Both the position numbers and the translations under genes were made by a program. This document shows, one piece after another, positions 24,790 through 33,979 of a stretch of 64,000 nt of DNA. The stretch covers positions 1-64,000 of the forward strand of contig JBDIVL010000014.1 of the NCBI GenBank assembly GCA_039794405.1. Direction: 5' to 3'. This stretch comes from JBDIVL01 sp039794405. Lineage in GTDB: Bacteria > Planctomycetota > Brocadiia > Brocadiales > Brocadiaceae. Within the stretch, counting starts at the first letter, position 1. Each line of letters begins with the position of its first letter. The notes under the pieces were generated by a model. That model made no database searches. It was not told where the DNA came from and saw only the letters and a program-made list of their open reading frames with translations.

Positions 24790-26316
24790 GTGCAAATTGT
24801 TCATAGTAATGTGAAGGGCCATGTTTGGATTATTTTGGTTGTATGCATGACTGGATGGCTTATTGGTGGATGTGCCAGTTATAATAAACAGACTCAAAAA
24901 ATCGGCCAAAGCTATGAACTGGGTAATATTCAGGCGGCAGCCGCTCAAATATCTGCTGAGGTGGAAAAACGGGGAAATAGTAAAGATGCCATCGTATGGA
25001 GACTGGAACAGGGAGCCATCTTGCGTGCGGCCGGCCAATTAGAGGACAGTAATAAGGCATTTGACAAGGCTGAGGAAGAAATAAATAAATTTGAAGAGAA
25101 AGCCAAGGTTAAAATTTCCCGTGAATCGCTGGCAATTGTCACAAACCTTACAAACCTGCCTTACGAAGGTTTTGCATATGATAAGATCATGATGAATACT
25201 TACAAGGCCTTGAATTATCTGGAGCTAGGAGATTATGAAAAGGCACGCATAGAACTCAATCGTGCCTATGAACGACAGAAAGACGCAGTCCATATCAACT
25301 CAAAGCGCATCGAGAAGGCACAGGAAGAAGGGAAAAAACAAAACCTCCACGTTAATATGCAAGCAGTTAATAACGATGAACGATTTAAGAATCAGTTTAG
25401 CAATCATTATACAGACCTTAACCAACTCAAGGCTTACGCGGATTATGTAAATCCGGCAACCGTTTATCTGGATGGACTATTTTTCATGACACAGGCGACA
25501 GGAAATTCCGATCTGGAACGTTCCCGTAATTCGTTCGAACGGGTACTTGGCATGATTGGCGAAAATAAGTTTATCCGGCAGGATTTAGAAATTGTACAGC
25601 AGGTCGTTAATGGACAGCAAATCCCAGCAACAACCTATGTTTTTTTTGAGACCGGACAGGCTCCGGAACGAGACCGGATCCGTATTGATCTGCCGCTTTT
25701 TCTGATTACACCGGGTGTTCCATACGTGGGTGCTGCGTTCCCGAAACTGAGATACAAAGATAATTATGCATCAACCCTCAACGTCTTGTATGGTAGGACA
25801 ACTGAGCCTACATTGTTACTGGCCAGTATGGATAGTGTCATTGCCCGTGAATTTAAAAATGAACTACCGGTTATTATCACAAAGACACTCATTGCATCTG
25901 CCATAAAAGCATCTGCCACATATGGTGCTTATACAGGTGTAACAAAAGGAGGAAAAAATAATGCCGAAGCAGGGTTGGCTGTATTGATTGCTGGGGCTAT
26001 TTATCAGGTCGCTGCAAACCAGGCTGATTTACGAACATGGACTACTCTACCCAAGGAATTCCAGTTCTGCCGTTTCCCTACACCGGCAGACCGAAAAATT
26101 GAATTGGGACTTCCGTTTTCCGGATATAAATTACCGGTAAGGATAAATGAAGGACTTGTTAATGTCGTATGGGTTAAATCTGTAAAACGCAACAGTCCAT
26201 TATTAGTAAAGCAGTTTGCTTTATTAAAAGGTAATACAAAAAGGGATATGCCGCCGGGAATAACTATACCAGAGCCTATAGGTTTAGAGCAACCTTCCCA
26301 ATCTGAACCAAAGTAG
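24790..26316 (+). CDS. TPR-containing lipoprotein (COG3014-like)
   Basis: A 508-residue protein: N-terminal hydrophobic segment with lipobox LIGGC (Cys about 29), then helical repeats (about 35-240) including a TPR-like LGDYEKARIELNRAYERQ block. A C-terminal domain follows, with a glycine/alanine-rich membrane-like stretch (KTLIASAIKASATYGAYTG, about 363-381). It is likely an outer-membrane-facing lipoprotein. In other genomes a COG3014 lipoprotein neighbours YcfL and LpoB genes, which follow here at 26521 and 26982. The start is GTG 24790; later starts would lose the signal segment. Confidence 0.65.
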   Translation: MQIVHSNVKGHVWIILVVCMTGWLIGGCASYNKQTQKIGQSYELGNIQAAAAQISAEVEKRGNSKDAIVWRLEQGAILRAAGQLEDSNKAFDKAEEEINKFEEKAKVKISRESLAIVTNLTNLPYEGFAYDKIMMNTYKALNYLELGDYEKARIELNRAYERQKDAVHINSKRIEKAQEEGKKQNLHVNMQAVNNDERFKNQFSNHYTDLNQLKAYADYVNPATVYLDGLFFMTQATGNSDLERSRNSFERVLGMIGENKFIRQDLEIVQQVVNGQQIPATTYVFFETGQAPERDRIRIDLPLFLITPGVPYVGAAFPKLRYKDNYASTLNVLYGRTTEPTLLLASMDSVIAREFKNELPVIITKTLIASAIKASATYGAYTGVTKGGKNNAEAGLAVLIAGAIYQVAANQADLRTWTTLPKEFQFCRFPTPADRKIELGLPFSGYKLPVRINEGLVNVVWVKSVKRNSPLLVKQFALLKGNTKRDMPPGITIPEPIGLEQPSQSEPK

Positions 26317-26340
26317 AAACGTAATATTTTGCGTTTCTAC
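26313..26340. repeat. Hairpin overlapping a stop codon
   Basis: GTAGAAACG (26313-26321) pairs with CGTTTCTAC (26332-26340). The stop codon of the preceding lipoprotein gene lies inside the left arm. No T-run follows, so a Rho-independent terminator is not supported. It resembles the hairpin at 18990-19017. Confidence 0.55.
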
Positions 26341-26344
26341 GGGT

Positions 26345-26504
26345 GAGGCAGAGCATCAGACCGATAAAAAGAAGATGTAAGTAGCTGTATGGCTAAATTG
26401 CTGGATGGCTAAATGGTTACACCAGTCACCTTTATCGTGCACCATATGTCGTGTATTGAAAACTTGACTTATTTGTGAAGATAAATCGGATACAAAGTAT
26501 TTAA
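26345..26504 (+). repeat. Dispersed ~130-170-bp element, copy A
   Basis: The left block contains CATCAGACCGATAAAAAGAA. The right block reads TTGACTTATTTGTGAAGATA followed by AATCGGATACAAAGTATTTAA, ending 16 bases before the YcfL-like gene. The same two blocks occur in the same order at 28906-29057, 29921-30057 and 61847-62019, with a partial right block at about 33945-33983. The element is not coding. Any promoter role is unproven. Confidence 0.7.
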
Positions 26505-26520
26505 CAGGGATACTACGAAA

Positions 26521-26955
26521 ATGAAAAGAAATATTCAGTTAATATTGTTGGTTTGTTTTTTAATAAGTGCTGCATCGTATTCTTCATGCACAACCGTTAA
26601 TACTGTGGAGCGGGAGTCTCCCGTTGGAACTCGTCAGATGATTGCCGATAAGCGGGTTGTTACCGATTCTTCATTGAATAAAAAGGTCAGCATTGTTGGC
26701 CTGAACGAAAGTACCACGAATGGAGGGTTTTTACGGGTACAGATTGAAGTGCTCAACAGAAAGAATTCCATGCAAAACTTCAGTTATCTCATTGAGTGGT
26801 TCGATATGAATGGTATGCTGATGAATACACCCGCTTCTGTTTGGATTCCCCGTCAAATTGAGGGGCAGGAGACCTTAACGATAACTACAGTAGCTCCAAC
26901 TACAACGGCCAGGGATTTTCGGATAAAATTCATTGAAAACGTACGAAAAAACTAA
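26521..26955 (+). CDS. YcfL-family lipoprotein (DUF1425)
   Basis: A 144-residue lipoprotein with lipobox SYSSC (Cys about 23). Its single domain has the YcfL pattern (GGFLRVQIEVLNRKNSMQNF at about 74-93, YLIEWFDMNGMLM, then an RQIEGQETLTI strand). In E. coli ycfL lies directly before lpoB, the same order as here (27 bases to the next gene). It is anchored to the outer membrane and its molecular role is unknown. Confidence 0.75.
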   Translation: MKRNIQLILLVCFLISAASYSSCTTVNTVERESPVGTRQMIADKRVVTDSSLNKKVSIVGLNESTTNGGFLRVQIEVLNRKNSMQNFSYLIEWFDMNGMLMNTPASVWIPRQIEGQETLTITTVAPTTTARDFRIKFIENVRKN

Positions 26956-26981
26956 ATACATGAGAAAGGGCGAAAATTAAG

Positions 26982-27575
26982 ATGAAAAAAAAATCAAGAT
27001 ATTACTTGCTGATCCTGGCACCACTAGTATTTTATGGTGGATGCTCTACCCACACGAGGTATGTTGAACCTACCGGACCTCGTACCATAGTTACTTCCGA
27101 AATAAACATTCAGGACTTTTCTTATGCCGCTGAAGATATGGTTAAGTCTCTTTTAGTTTCAGGTGCTTTGGACGATGCGCCCCAACAACCATCAATCCTT
27201 GCCATCAGCAGGATTGTAAACAATACAACCCAGCAGATTGATACTGATATGCTGACCAAAAAGATCCGTGTTGCCCTCAATCAGAGCGGAAAGGTTCTGA
27301 CCACAACTACCATGGGGATAGGAGGTATTGCCGAGGATCCGCTGGCTCAAGGTATACAACAGGAGAAGGAATTTTATGCCGATAAGAAAGAACCTCAACG
27401 ACTCCCTGATTACTCGCTCTCCGGTAAGATTATTGAAAAACGAGATCGTCAGGACAATGTTCGGCAGGTTACTTATAGCTTCCAATTATCCCTGACGGAT
27501 GGCAATGGGCTGGCAGTGTGGGAGGAAGAAAAACAAATCACGAAACAAGGAAAACGTAGCGTCATTGGCTGGTAA
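26982..27575 (+). CDS. lpoB: LpoB-like penicillin-binding-protein activator
   Basis: A 197-residue lipoprotein (lipobox YGGC, Cys about 21) with the LpoB fold: INIQDFSYAAEDMVKSLLVS (about 42-61), then PSILAISRIVNNTTQQIDTD (about 70-89), LTKKIRVALNQSGKVL, and DYSLSGKIIEK (about 147-157). LpoB is an outer-membrane lipoprotein that reaches through the wall to stimulate the transglycosylase/transpeptidase PBP1b. The YcfL neighbour supports the call. Its presence bears on peptidoglycan synthesis in this lineage. Confidence 0.8.
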   Translation: MKKKSRYYLLILAPLVFYGGCSTHTRYVEPTGPRTIVTSEINIQDFSYAAEDMVKSLLVSGALDDAPQQPSILAISRIVNNTTQQIDTDMLTKKIRVALNQSGKVLTTTTMGIGGIAEDPLAQGIQQEKEFYADKKEPQRLPDYSLSGKIIEKRDRQDNVRQVTYSFQLSLTDGNGLAVWEEEKQITKQGKRSVIGW

Positions 27576-27763
27576 CGTTCGAGTTCTTGAGTGGCACGGG
27601 GATGTTACTGGTAGCGGTGAATATGGTGTTGTATTTGGGCAATATTCTGTCGGGTAAAGCAGTTCTATTGACAGTACACTGTTGTCCAAGTGTTTAAGAA
27701 ATTCCTGTTCAGTTTCATAACTTGTCGTATAGGGTTCTATTTTTATGCGGGTTTGCAGCTATC

Positions 27764-27817
27764 CAGGGTGGGCATTGCCTACCGGATATTTTGGTGGGCA
27801 ATGCCCCACTCTACCCG
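27764..27817. repeat. GGTGGGCA-type hairpin repeat
   Basis: CAGGGTGGGCATTGCCTACC on the left pairs with GGTGGGCAATGCCCCACTC on the right across a short loop. It is a diverged second copy of the hairpin at 23123-23200. A preceding AACTTGTCGTATAGG piece (about 27720) resembles the linker of the 22.9-24.8 kb arrays. The rest of 27576-27852 holds nothing else I can identify. Confidence 0.65.
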
Positions 27818-27852
27818 GCTAACTTGAGTTTTTTTAGAACCTAAGGAAACTT

Positions 27853-28860
27853 TTAGAGGGCATGGGTTATGCTCAACGGCGCAGATGCACTGAGCCTTTC
27901 TGAGCCTTGTCTGTAATCTGTTTCCGGATCAGGAGAACTGGTCATTTCGATGATCAATGTATAGTCTCTGGCGGGTATGACATCCCCTTCATCGGTAGTA
28001 AGTTCTATTTTCCCGCCAAATTTCCACGACTCTCCCTGCTTGAGAATTAGGGTTTGGATCGCTTCAGTAAATGCCCTTCCCCTGGACCACTGGGAAATTA
28101 TATTTCCGTCCGAATCAACGAGCTTTATTTCGAATATCTGACCGGAACTGAACTTGTACGTCAAATCACGCCCTGTATTATTGGTGATAATCAAGTAAGC
28201 GCTTACAGTATCTGGGGGTCTGTCAGGGTCAACTGGTGGTTCCATGTCAATAATAACAGATGGATCAGGAAAAAAGGCTGAGATGAGTAGCCCTTGCGGA
28301 TAAGTATTTTTACCTATTGTTCCCTGGATCATCTCAGTAGATACCGGGCCTGAGATGCTTAAAGACTCCCATTTGATAAACCCGGTACCAGGGGCAAACC
28401 AGGCATAAATCACCCCGCTGTCTGCACAGCTTGTTTCAAAGGCTAATTGAATAACATTTTTGAATTCTCCTGCCGGGATGCTTAGTTGCTCTTTTTTTGA
28501 TATAATCTGCACAGAGCCTTTATTGCAGGGGTCGATCTGTACATGAGCAATCGTTCCTTCCGGTTCATTAAAGTCAATGAAGAGTTGTTTTTGTGCCATT
28601 TTTGTTGGTCGGATAAAAACCTGTTCATTACCCGGATTCGTTTGTACCCACAACGAACCCAGACCTGCAAAATTTGTATAGTGCATCCAGTCTTCCTCTT
28701 TAATATCAATCTCTATTCTTGTAAGGGTATTTGATGAATCAGCATATACCGCATAATCCCCTTTCTCCCACGGTACATATTCACTAGCAGCCGTTATGTC
28801 CAAAGAATGTACCCATATTGTATAAGCCAGCGCAAAAAATATTCCTATACTTTTTATCAT
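27853..28860 (-). CDS. Exported protein with BsuPI-like C-terminal domain
   Basis: A 335-residue protein with an N-terminal signal segment (about 1-25). Residues ~30-200 form a beta-rich region of unknown family (DYAVYADSSNTLTRIEIDIK). The C-terminal domain (about 220-325) has the BsuPI proteinase-inhibitor-like immunoglobulin pattern: AYLIITNNTGRDLTYKFSSG, EIKLVDSDGNIISQWSRGRA, and a closing DYTLIIEM. It is probably periplasmic. Transcribed convergently with the LpoB gene; biological role unknown. Confidence 0.6.
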   Translation of the reverse strand: MIKSIGIFFALAYTIWVHSLDITAASEYVPWEKGDYAVYADSSNTLTRIEIDIKEEDWMHYTNFAGLGSLWVQTNPGNEQVFIRPTKMAQKQLFIDFNEPEGTIAHVQIDPCNKGSVQIISKKEQLSIPAGEFKNVIQLAFETSCADSGVIYAWFAPGTGFIKWESLSISGPVSTEMIQGTIGKNTYPQGLLISAFFPDPSVIIDMEPPVDPDRPPDTVSAYLIITNNTGRDLTYKFSSGQIFEIKLVDSDGNIISQWSRGRAFTEAIQTLILKQGESWKFGGKIELTTDEGDVIPARDYTLIIEMTSSPDPETDYRQGSERLSASAPLSITHAL

Positions 28861-28905
28861 AAGAGATCTTCTTGGGTGCTATGAGGATATGTATTATAAA
28901 TACTA

Positions 28906-29057
28906 GCGATGCAAAGCCTCAGATCAATGAAAAGCAAGATGTAAGTTTGTAAATGATTCTACGGTTAATAGCCATTCAGCCGTTTATCATACGTTGTGTA
29001 TTCTCTATCGAAAACCTTGACTCATGTGTGAAGATAAACCAGATATAAAGTATTTAA
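28906..29057 (+). repeat. Dispersed ~130-170-bp element, copy B
   Basis: The left block GCAAAGCCTCAGATCAATGA and the right block TTGACTCATGTGTGAAGATA...AGATATAAAGTATTTAA match copies A, C and D. The right end abuts the stop codon of the minus-strand PhnP-like gene, so here it cannot be a leader for that gene. Confidence 0.75.
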
Positions 29058-29819
29058 TCACACTTCGATAGCAAGTCCATCAAAAGCAAACTCAACACCT
29101 TCTGGAAGTTTGTGATTTGCCTCTTCATGTTCAATATCGTGACACATATGGGTAAAGTAAGTTTTTTGTGGTTTTAAATGTTCGACGATATCTAATGCCT
29201 GCTCAATGTTGAAATGTTTTACATGAGGAATATAGCGAAGCGCTCCCAGCACCAGTACATTCAGTCCTTTTAGCTTCTCTAGCGACGTTTTGGGAATCTC
29301 ACTCGTATCTGTAATATAAGCAAATTGATCAAACCGGTATCCCGTCACATGTCCATAACCGTGAATAGCCTCGATAGGCATGATGGAAAAACTGCCAATT
29401 TTTATACTACCATTAATGCTGTTTAAAGAAAACCGCGGTTTGTAGCCGTCAGTATTTGACTCGTTATTAAATACATATGAGAAAATATTCCGTATGGTGT
29501 CTAGGGTCTTTGCAGTGCCGTAAATGGGTATATCCGTACGTTGAACGATATTAAACCGGCGAAGGTCATCCAGTCCAAAGATATGGTCGGCATGAGGATG
29601 GGTAATAAGTACAGCATCCAGCCTTGTAATGTTGTTTTTAATACACTGAAGCCTCAGCTCTGGTGTGGCATCGATAAGAATGTTTTGATTGCCTTGAGAG
29701 ACAAGCACAGAAGTGCGCATTCGCTTGTTCTTTGGATTGTCAGACGTGCAGACCTTACAGCTACAGGCAATCATAGGTACCCCATGTGAAGTGCCTGTTC
29801 CCAAAAATATTACTTTCAT
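29058..29819 (-). CDS. PhnP-like metallo-beta-lactamase-fold hydrolase
   Basis: A 253-residue protein with the metallo-beta-lactamase metal motif HPHADH (about 78-83, after DAVLIT), an N-terminal FLGTGTSHGVPMIACSC block with a cysteine cluster (CSCKVC), and later metal ligands in YITDTSE and THMCHDIEH. This pattern matches PhnP-like phosphodiesterases, which hydrolyse cyclic ribose phosphates or related small diesters. No phosphonate genes are nearby, so the substrate is open. Confidence 0.8.
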   Translation of the reverse strand: MKVIFLGTGTSHGVPMIACSCKVCTSDNPKNKRMRTSVLVSQGNQNILIDATPELRLQCIKNNITRLDAVLITHPHADHIFGLDDLRRFNIVQRTDIPIYGTAKTLDTIRNIFSYVFNNESNTDGYKPRFSLNSINGSIKIGSFSIMPIEAIHGYGHVTGYRFDQFAYITDTSEIPKTSLEKLKGLNVLVLGALRYIPHVKHFNIEQALDIVEHLKPQKTYFTHMCHDIEHEEANHKLPEGVEFAFDGLAIEV

Positions 29820-29920
29820 GAATTCTTTTTCAAAAGGTTGAAAGTATATTAATAATTTTGTTATGATACGGCCAATAAAATTTTCTATAATATATTTGTT
29901 TTATTCATTCATAGGGTAAA

Positions 29921-30057
29921 ACCCAGCGAGGCGAAGTCTCAGACCGATGAAAGAGATCATAAGCTGATAGCTGACAGCCAATGCTTATCTTATACAATAC
30001 CGATTACTTCTATAACTTGACTCATTGGTAAAGATGCATCGCGATAAAGTATTTAAA
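29921..30057 (+). repeat. Dispersed ~130-170-bp element, copy C
   Basis: The left block GGCGAAGTCTCAGACCGATG is followed by AAAGAGATCATAAGCTGATA. The right block is TTGACTCATTGGTAAAGATG...GCGATAAAGTATTTAAA. It lies about 80 bases upstream of the amidohydrolase gene. It shares more with copy D (61847) than with A or B in its left half. Confidence 0.75.
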
Positions 30058-30137
30058 CTATTATAGGGATAACTTTATCATGATTTCAAGGATTCTTTCG
30101 GTTGTTTTTGAAATTTAATTTTCATAAAAGAAAATCG

Positions 30138-30929
30138 ATGAAGGTAGGATTTTTGCAAACTTTTCCGGTATTTGGGGAAAAAGAGAGAAATACCGGAAAT
30201 GTTATTTCAAAGATGAGGCTATTAGATTCCGATCTTGTAGTTTTACCTGAGCTGTTTAATACCGGATATCAGTTTATCTCAAAAAAGGAATGTCTCTCTT
30301 TAGCCGAAACAGTTCCTGACGGGCAGACGACTCAGGCATTGATCGATGTATCAAAGGAGAAACAATTTTATATTGTTGCTGGATTGGTAGAGCGGGAAGG
30401 CGGACATTGTTATAATTCAGCCGTCCTGGTGGGCCCAGAGGGATTTGTCGGTTGCTACAGGAAACTTCATCTGTTTCTTCACGAGAAACAGTGGTTTGAG
30501 CCCGGGAATACAGGGCTGAATGTTTATGATATTGGATATACGAGAGTTGGTATCATGATCTGTTTCGATTGGTTTTTCCCGGAGGTTGCAAGAGCCCTGG
30601 CATTAAAAGGAGCAAATATTATTTGTCATCCCGCTAATCTAGTCTTGCCCTATTGTCCACAGGCCATGATTACACGATGCATAGAAAACAGGATATTCGC
30701 TGTTACTGCTAATCGTGTTGGGGTAGAAAAGCGTTCCAAAGAAACGCTTACTTTTATTGGTGCCAGTCAGATCATTGGGACAAAAGGGGATGTCCTCTAT
30801 CGTGCTTCATCAGATCAGGAAGAATCAATAGCTGTTGAGATCAACCCAGACAGCGCAGGTGATAAATACATAACTCCTGTTAATCATCTCTTTCATGACA
30901 GGCGGGTTGAATTTAATTCTCTGGAATGA
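30138..30929 (+). CDS. Nitrilase-superfamily carbon-nitrogen hydrolase
   Basis: A 263-residue protein carrying the Glu-Lys-Cys catalytic triad of the nitrilase fold: LPELFNTGY (Glu about 42), CYRKLHLFLHE (Lys about 112), and IMICFDWFFPEVAR (Cys about 148). Members hydrolyse amides, carbamoyl groups or nitriles of small molecules; the exact substrate cannot be told from sequence. ATG 30138 is preferred because the family begins at the MKVGFLQ strand. A longer frame to 30102 adds a basic stretch without support. Confidence 0.85.
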   Translation: MKVGFLQTFPVFGEKERNTGNVISKMRLLDSDLVVLPELFNTGYQFISKKECLSLAETVPDGQTTQALIDVSKEKQFYIVAGLVEREGGHCYNSAVLVGPEGFVGCYRKLHLFLHEKQWFEPGNTGLNVYDIGYTRVGIMICFDWFFPEVARALALKGANIICHPANLVLPYCPQAMITRCIENRIFAVTANRVGVEKRSKETLTFIGASQIIGTKGDVLYRASSDQEESIAVEINPDSAGDKYITPVNHLFHDRRVEFNSLE

Positions 30930-30995
30930 AATTATTAAACCATAAATTAGTGGATAGTTGTTATCCACTATCCAAAAGGAACCTTAGGTTTTACC

Positions 30996-31628
30996 ATGGG
31001 TATTATCATAGAAATTGACGACCGTGAAAGGAGTTCTGGGATTAAAGAGGTTTTATGCGCCAGGGAAGATATCATTATAGAAGAAAGACGGCTGCTCATC
31101 GGTGATTATCTTATCAATAAGCATATTGCTGTTGAAAGAAAAACGGTAAAAGATTTTATCCTGTCTCTTATTGATGGAAGGCTATTTTCCCAGGCATCCA
31201 GATTAAGAAGATATGCTGAAATACAATTTATGATAATTGAAGGTACAGATTTATTTCACACCAGCTACAATATTGACCCGCAGGCAATTAAAGGGGCTAT
31301 CGTTTCATTATCTGTCTCCTGGCAGATTCCCTTAATCTTTTCAAAATCATCAAAAGGTACTGCCGAGGTATTGATCATGGCAGGGGATCATGACGTTAGA
31401 TACCGTGATGATATATTAAAAAGGGTAGGAAAAAGACCGGGACGCCTACAGACGCGGAAATTGTTCTTTCTTCAGGGATTACCAAATATTGGACCAAAGA
31501 CAGCGAAAAAAATGTTAAAACATTTTGGAAGTATAGAAAAGGTTATTATTGCTAGTGAACGGGAATTAGCTTGTGTAGAGGGTATTGGTAAAAGGAAGGC
31601 TGCGATGATTCGGAGGATCGTCCAGTAG
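30996..31628 (+). CDS. ERCC4/XPF-type nuclease with helix-hairpin-helix
   Basis: A 210-residue protein. An ERCC4 nuclease domain (about 1-140) has the GDYLI...VERKTVKDFILSLIDGRLF core, with the ERK catalytic signature at about 48-50. A tandem helix-hairpin-helix (about 155-210) follows: LQGLPNIGPKTAKKMLKHFG and ACVEGIGKRKAAMIRRIV. This two-domain plan is that of archaeal XPF/Mus81 structure-specific endonucleases, which cut 3'-flap or fork DNA. It is uncommon in bacteria and the protein is short and helicase-free. It follows the amidohydrolase by 66 bases. Confidence 0.85.
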   Translation: MGIIIEIDDRERSSGIKEVLCAREDIIIEERRLLIGDYLINKHIAVERKTVKDFILSLIDGRLFSQASRLRRYAEIQFMIIEGTDLFHTSYNIDPQAIKGAIVSLSVSWQIPLIFSKSSKGTAEVLIMAGDHDVRYRDDILKRVGKRPGRLQTRKLFFLQGLPNIGPKTAKKMLKHFGSIEKVIIASERELACVEGIGKRKAAMIRRIVQ

Positions 31629-31705
31629 AATTTCATCAATGTAGTCTTCTTGCCTTTGAATGTGAACCGGACGAATATAGTGCTGTTGCACGGAAAATAA
31701 GTTGG

Positions 31706-33871
31706 ATGTCGAAAAGATTGGAGCAGGAAAGAGATTATATCGAGGGTATAAACCGGTTGGTACTTACATATCAAAATTACAGAGATTTCTGCACAGCGCT
31801 CTGTTTTGAGCTCAGGAAGGTGATAGATTTTGATTACTGTAGTATTGTATCAAGGTTTGAATTAACCGGTGAGTATTACACGTATTTCTCGGATTTAAAG
31901 CAAAATATATATAACTTCCAAAAGGGCATGGAACTGACAGCCATTCCTGAAAGGCTCTTCTATGAGGAAGTGCTGAAATCCAGAAAGGTAATCATAAAGA
32001 ATGACATACAGAAGAACAGTAATGATAATGAAAAGCTTAGGGTAAATAACGATGAAGTTGCATCGTATATGATCTTTCCGCTCTTTATTCAAAATACCTT
32101 AGTTGGTTGTATAAACATGGTAAATAGAAATCATACTCAGTTTACTGAGACCCAGCAAGATTTTTTGAATCGAGGATCGGCAAAAGTTATTACTGCTTTG
32201 ATGAATACCGTGCTGCTGGATAACCTTACAGCGTCTGAAGAGAAATATCAGGAATCCTTTAAAAATATACCTGAGATAACATTGAAGTTAGAGAATTTAT
32301 TAAAAGAGAAAACGCTGAAGTTACATGAAGCCGAAAAAGAGATGCACAATCAAAAGAAACTTTTGGATGCCCTAATACAGAATACGAATGTATATGTAAT
32401 TATGACAACCGCAAAAGGAAAAATTATCTTTGTAAACCATGCTGTAGAAAAAAAATTTGGATATCTGCTCAGTGAAATTACCGGGAAATCTGTGGTTGAT
32501 GTCTTTATTCCCCAGGATAAAATAGAAAAATCGCTTAATGATATTCAACTGCTCTTGAGTGGAACTAGTAGAGAACAAATTGAGATCCCGTTTGCTACTC
32601 GAGATCATCAAATTCGTGATATTTTGTGGAACGTTACCTACTTTAAAGATGAATTCGACATCCTTACGAATATAAGTATGTTTGGTTATGACATTACGGA
32701 ACAAAATATCTTAAAGGAACAACTTATTCATGCTGATAAAATGAGCAGCCTTGGAACAATGGTATCCGGAGTAGCCCATGAGCTCAATAACCCACTATCA
32801 ATTATTATAAATACCAGTGAGCTTATGATGATGTATGAAAATTTATCAAAGAGTGCAAAAGAGAGGCTACAGCGCATTATAGATGCGTCTGAGCGTTGTG
32901 CACGTATTGTTGAGAATTTGCTTAAATTTGCAACGAAACGAAAGACTATAAGGAAAGAACAGTACGTCTGCATTAACGATGTCCTGAAAGAGGCCCTTGA
33001 ATTAGTAATTCATAACTTGCAAGTCAATAATATTGAAGTGGAGCAATCGCTTTCCCGGACATTACCTAAGACTGTAGCCGATCGGGTACAACTCATGCAA
33101 GTTTTTGTTAATCTTATGACTAATGCCCAGGATTCTATAAAAGATGCTATGAAAAATATGTGCAAGAAGGCAATTTTATCTCTTCGTACATTTCAAAAAG
33201 GAGATAAAATAATTATCGAATTTGAAGATACGGGGTCCGGTATCCATGAGCCAGAAAAGTTGTTTACCCCATTTTATACTACGAAAGATGTGGGAAAAGG
33301 TACCGGCCTTGGTTTGGCCGTAAGCTACGGCATTATAAAGGAACACGGTGGAACAATTGTTGGTAGTAATAGTCGAAGAGGAGCTGTTTTTACCGTTACG
33401 ATTCCTATTAAGATACAGGTAAATAAAGAGATTGAACTCCCCGTCGTAAAAAGTGATTATACTCTGAAAGGCTTACAGGTACTGTTGGTAGAAGATGAAG
33501 TAAGTATTGCTGAATCTTGCCATGAGTATTTGACCGGAAAGGGTTGCCATATAACTTCGGTACTCAGCGCAAAAGATGCTGTATTGGCCCTTCAAAAAGG
33601 CCGTTTTCATATAGTTATCATGGATTTGAAAATGCCTGGGGAAATGTCTGGAATTCAATTGTATGAGTGGATGATGAGTAATGTGCCATCTTTAAAAGGT
33701 AAAGTGATCTTAATGACCGGAGACATCCTGTCCCCTGAATCCCGAACGTTTATTGAAAAAAGCCATATAAGTGTTGTTCCTAAGCCGTTCCAGTTTCACG
33801 ATTTATTAGATAAGATCCATCACACAATAAAAGAGTCTGGAGTATCCAGATTTGAGGCTGATAAATTATAG
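31706..33871 (+). CDS. Hybrid sensor histidine kinase (GAF-PAS-HisKA-HATPase-REC)
   Basis: A 721-residue soluble kinase. A GAF domain (about 1-170), a coiled linker and a PAS domain (about 220-335, with FVNHAVEKKFGYLLSEITGK) come first. HisKA follows with phospho-acceptor His358 (SGVAHELNNPLS), then HATPase motifs FVNLMTNAQDSI, DTGSGI and GTGLGLAVSYGI. A C-terminal receiver domain has VEDE and phospho-Asp in IVIMDLKMPG. There is no membrane segment, so it senses an intracellular signal. No cognate regulator is adjacent. It begins 77 bases after the nuclease gene. Confidence 0.9.
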   Translation: MSKRLEQERDYIEGINRLVLTYQNYRDFCTALCFELRKVIDFDYCSIVSRFELTGEYYTYFSDLKQNIYNFQKGMELTAIPERLFYEEVLKSRKVIIKNDIQKNSNDNEKLRVNNDEVASYMIFPLFIQNTLVGCINMVNRNHTQFTETQQDFLNRGSAKVITALMNTVLLDNLTASEEKYQESFKNIPEITLKLENLLKEKTLKLHEAEKEMHNQKKLLDALIQNTNVYVIMTTAKGKIIFVNHAVEKKFGYLLSEITGKSVVDVFIPQDKIEKSLNDIQLLLSGTSREQIEIPFATRDHQIRDILWNVTYFKDEFDILTNISMFGYDITEQNILKEQLIHADKMSSLGTMVSGVAHELNNPLSIIINTSELMMMYENLSKSAKERLQRIIDASERCARIVENLLKFATKRKTIRKEQYVCINDVLKEALELVIHNLQVNNIEVEQSLSRTLPKTVADRVQLMQVFVNLMTNAQDSIKDAMKNMCKKAILSLRTFQKGDKIIIEFEDTGSGIHEPEKLFTPFYTTKDVGKGTGLGLAVSYGIIKEHGGTIVGSNSRRGAVFTVTIPIKIQVNKEIELPVVKSDYTLKGLQVLLVEDEVSIAESCHEYLTGKGCHITSVLSAKDAVLALQKGRFHIVIMDLKMPGEMSGIQLYEWMMSNVPSLKGKVILMTGDILSPESRTFIEKSHISVVPKPFQFHDLLDKIHHTIKESGVSRFEADKL

Positions 33872-33979
33872 TATCCAATGAATAAAATCGGACTATGGAG
33901 AGATACCCATAGAGCACATAGAAATAGAATATGCAGAGCGTAAATATTTATTTCTGTGAAGAGAAATTGGATATAAAGT

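Noticed and set aside
26313..26340. Rho-independent terminator
   Set aside because: Stable stem but no T-run; related hairpins occur in places where termination makes no sense (18990-19017 inside an operon).
28906..30057. TTGACT of the dispersed element as a sigma-70 -35 box
   Set aside because: The nearest -10-like TATAAA is ~21 bases away in copy B, too far, and two copies abut the ends of opposite-strand genes.
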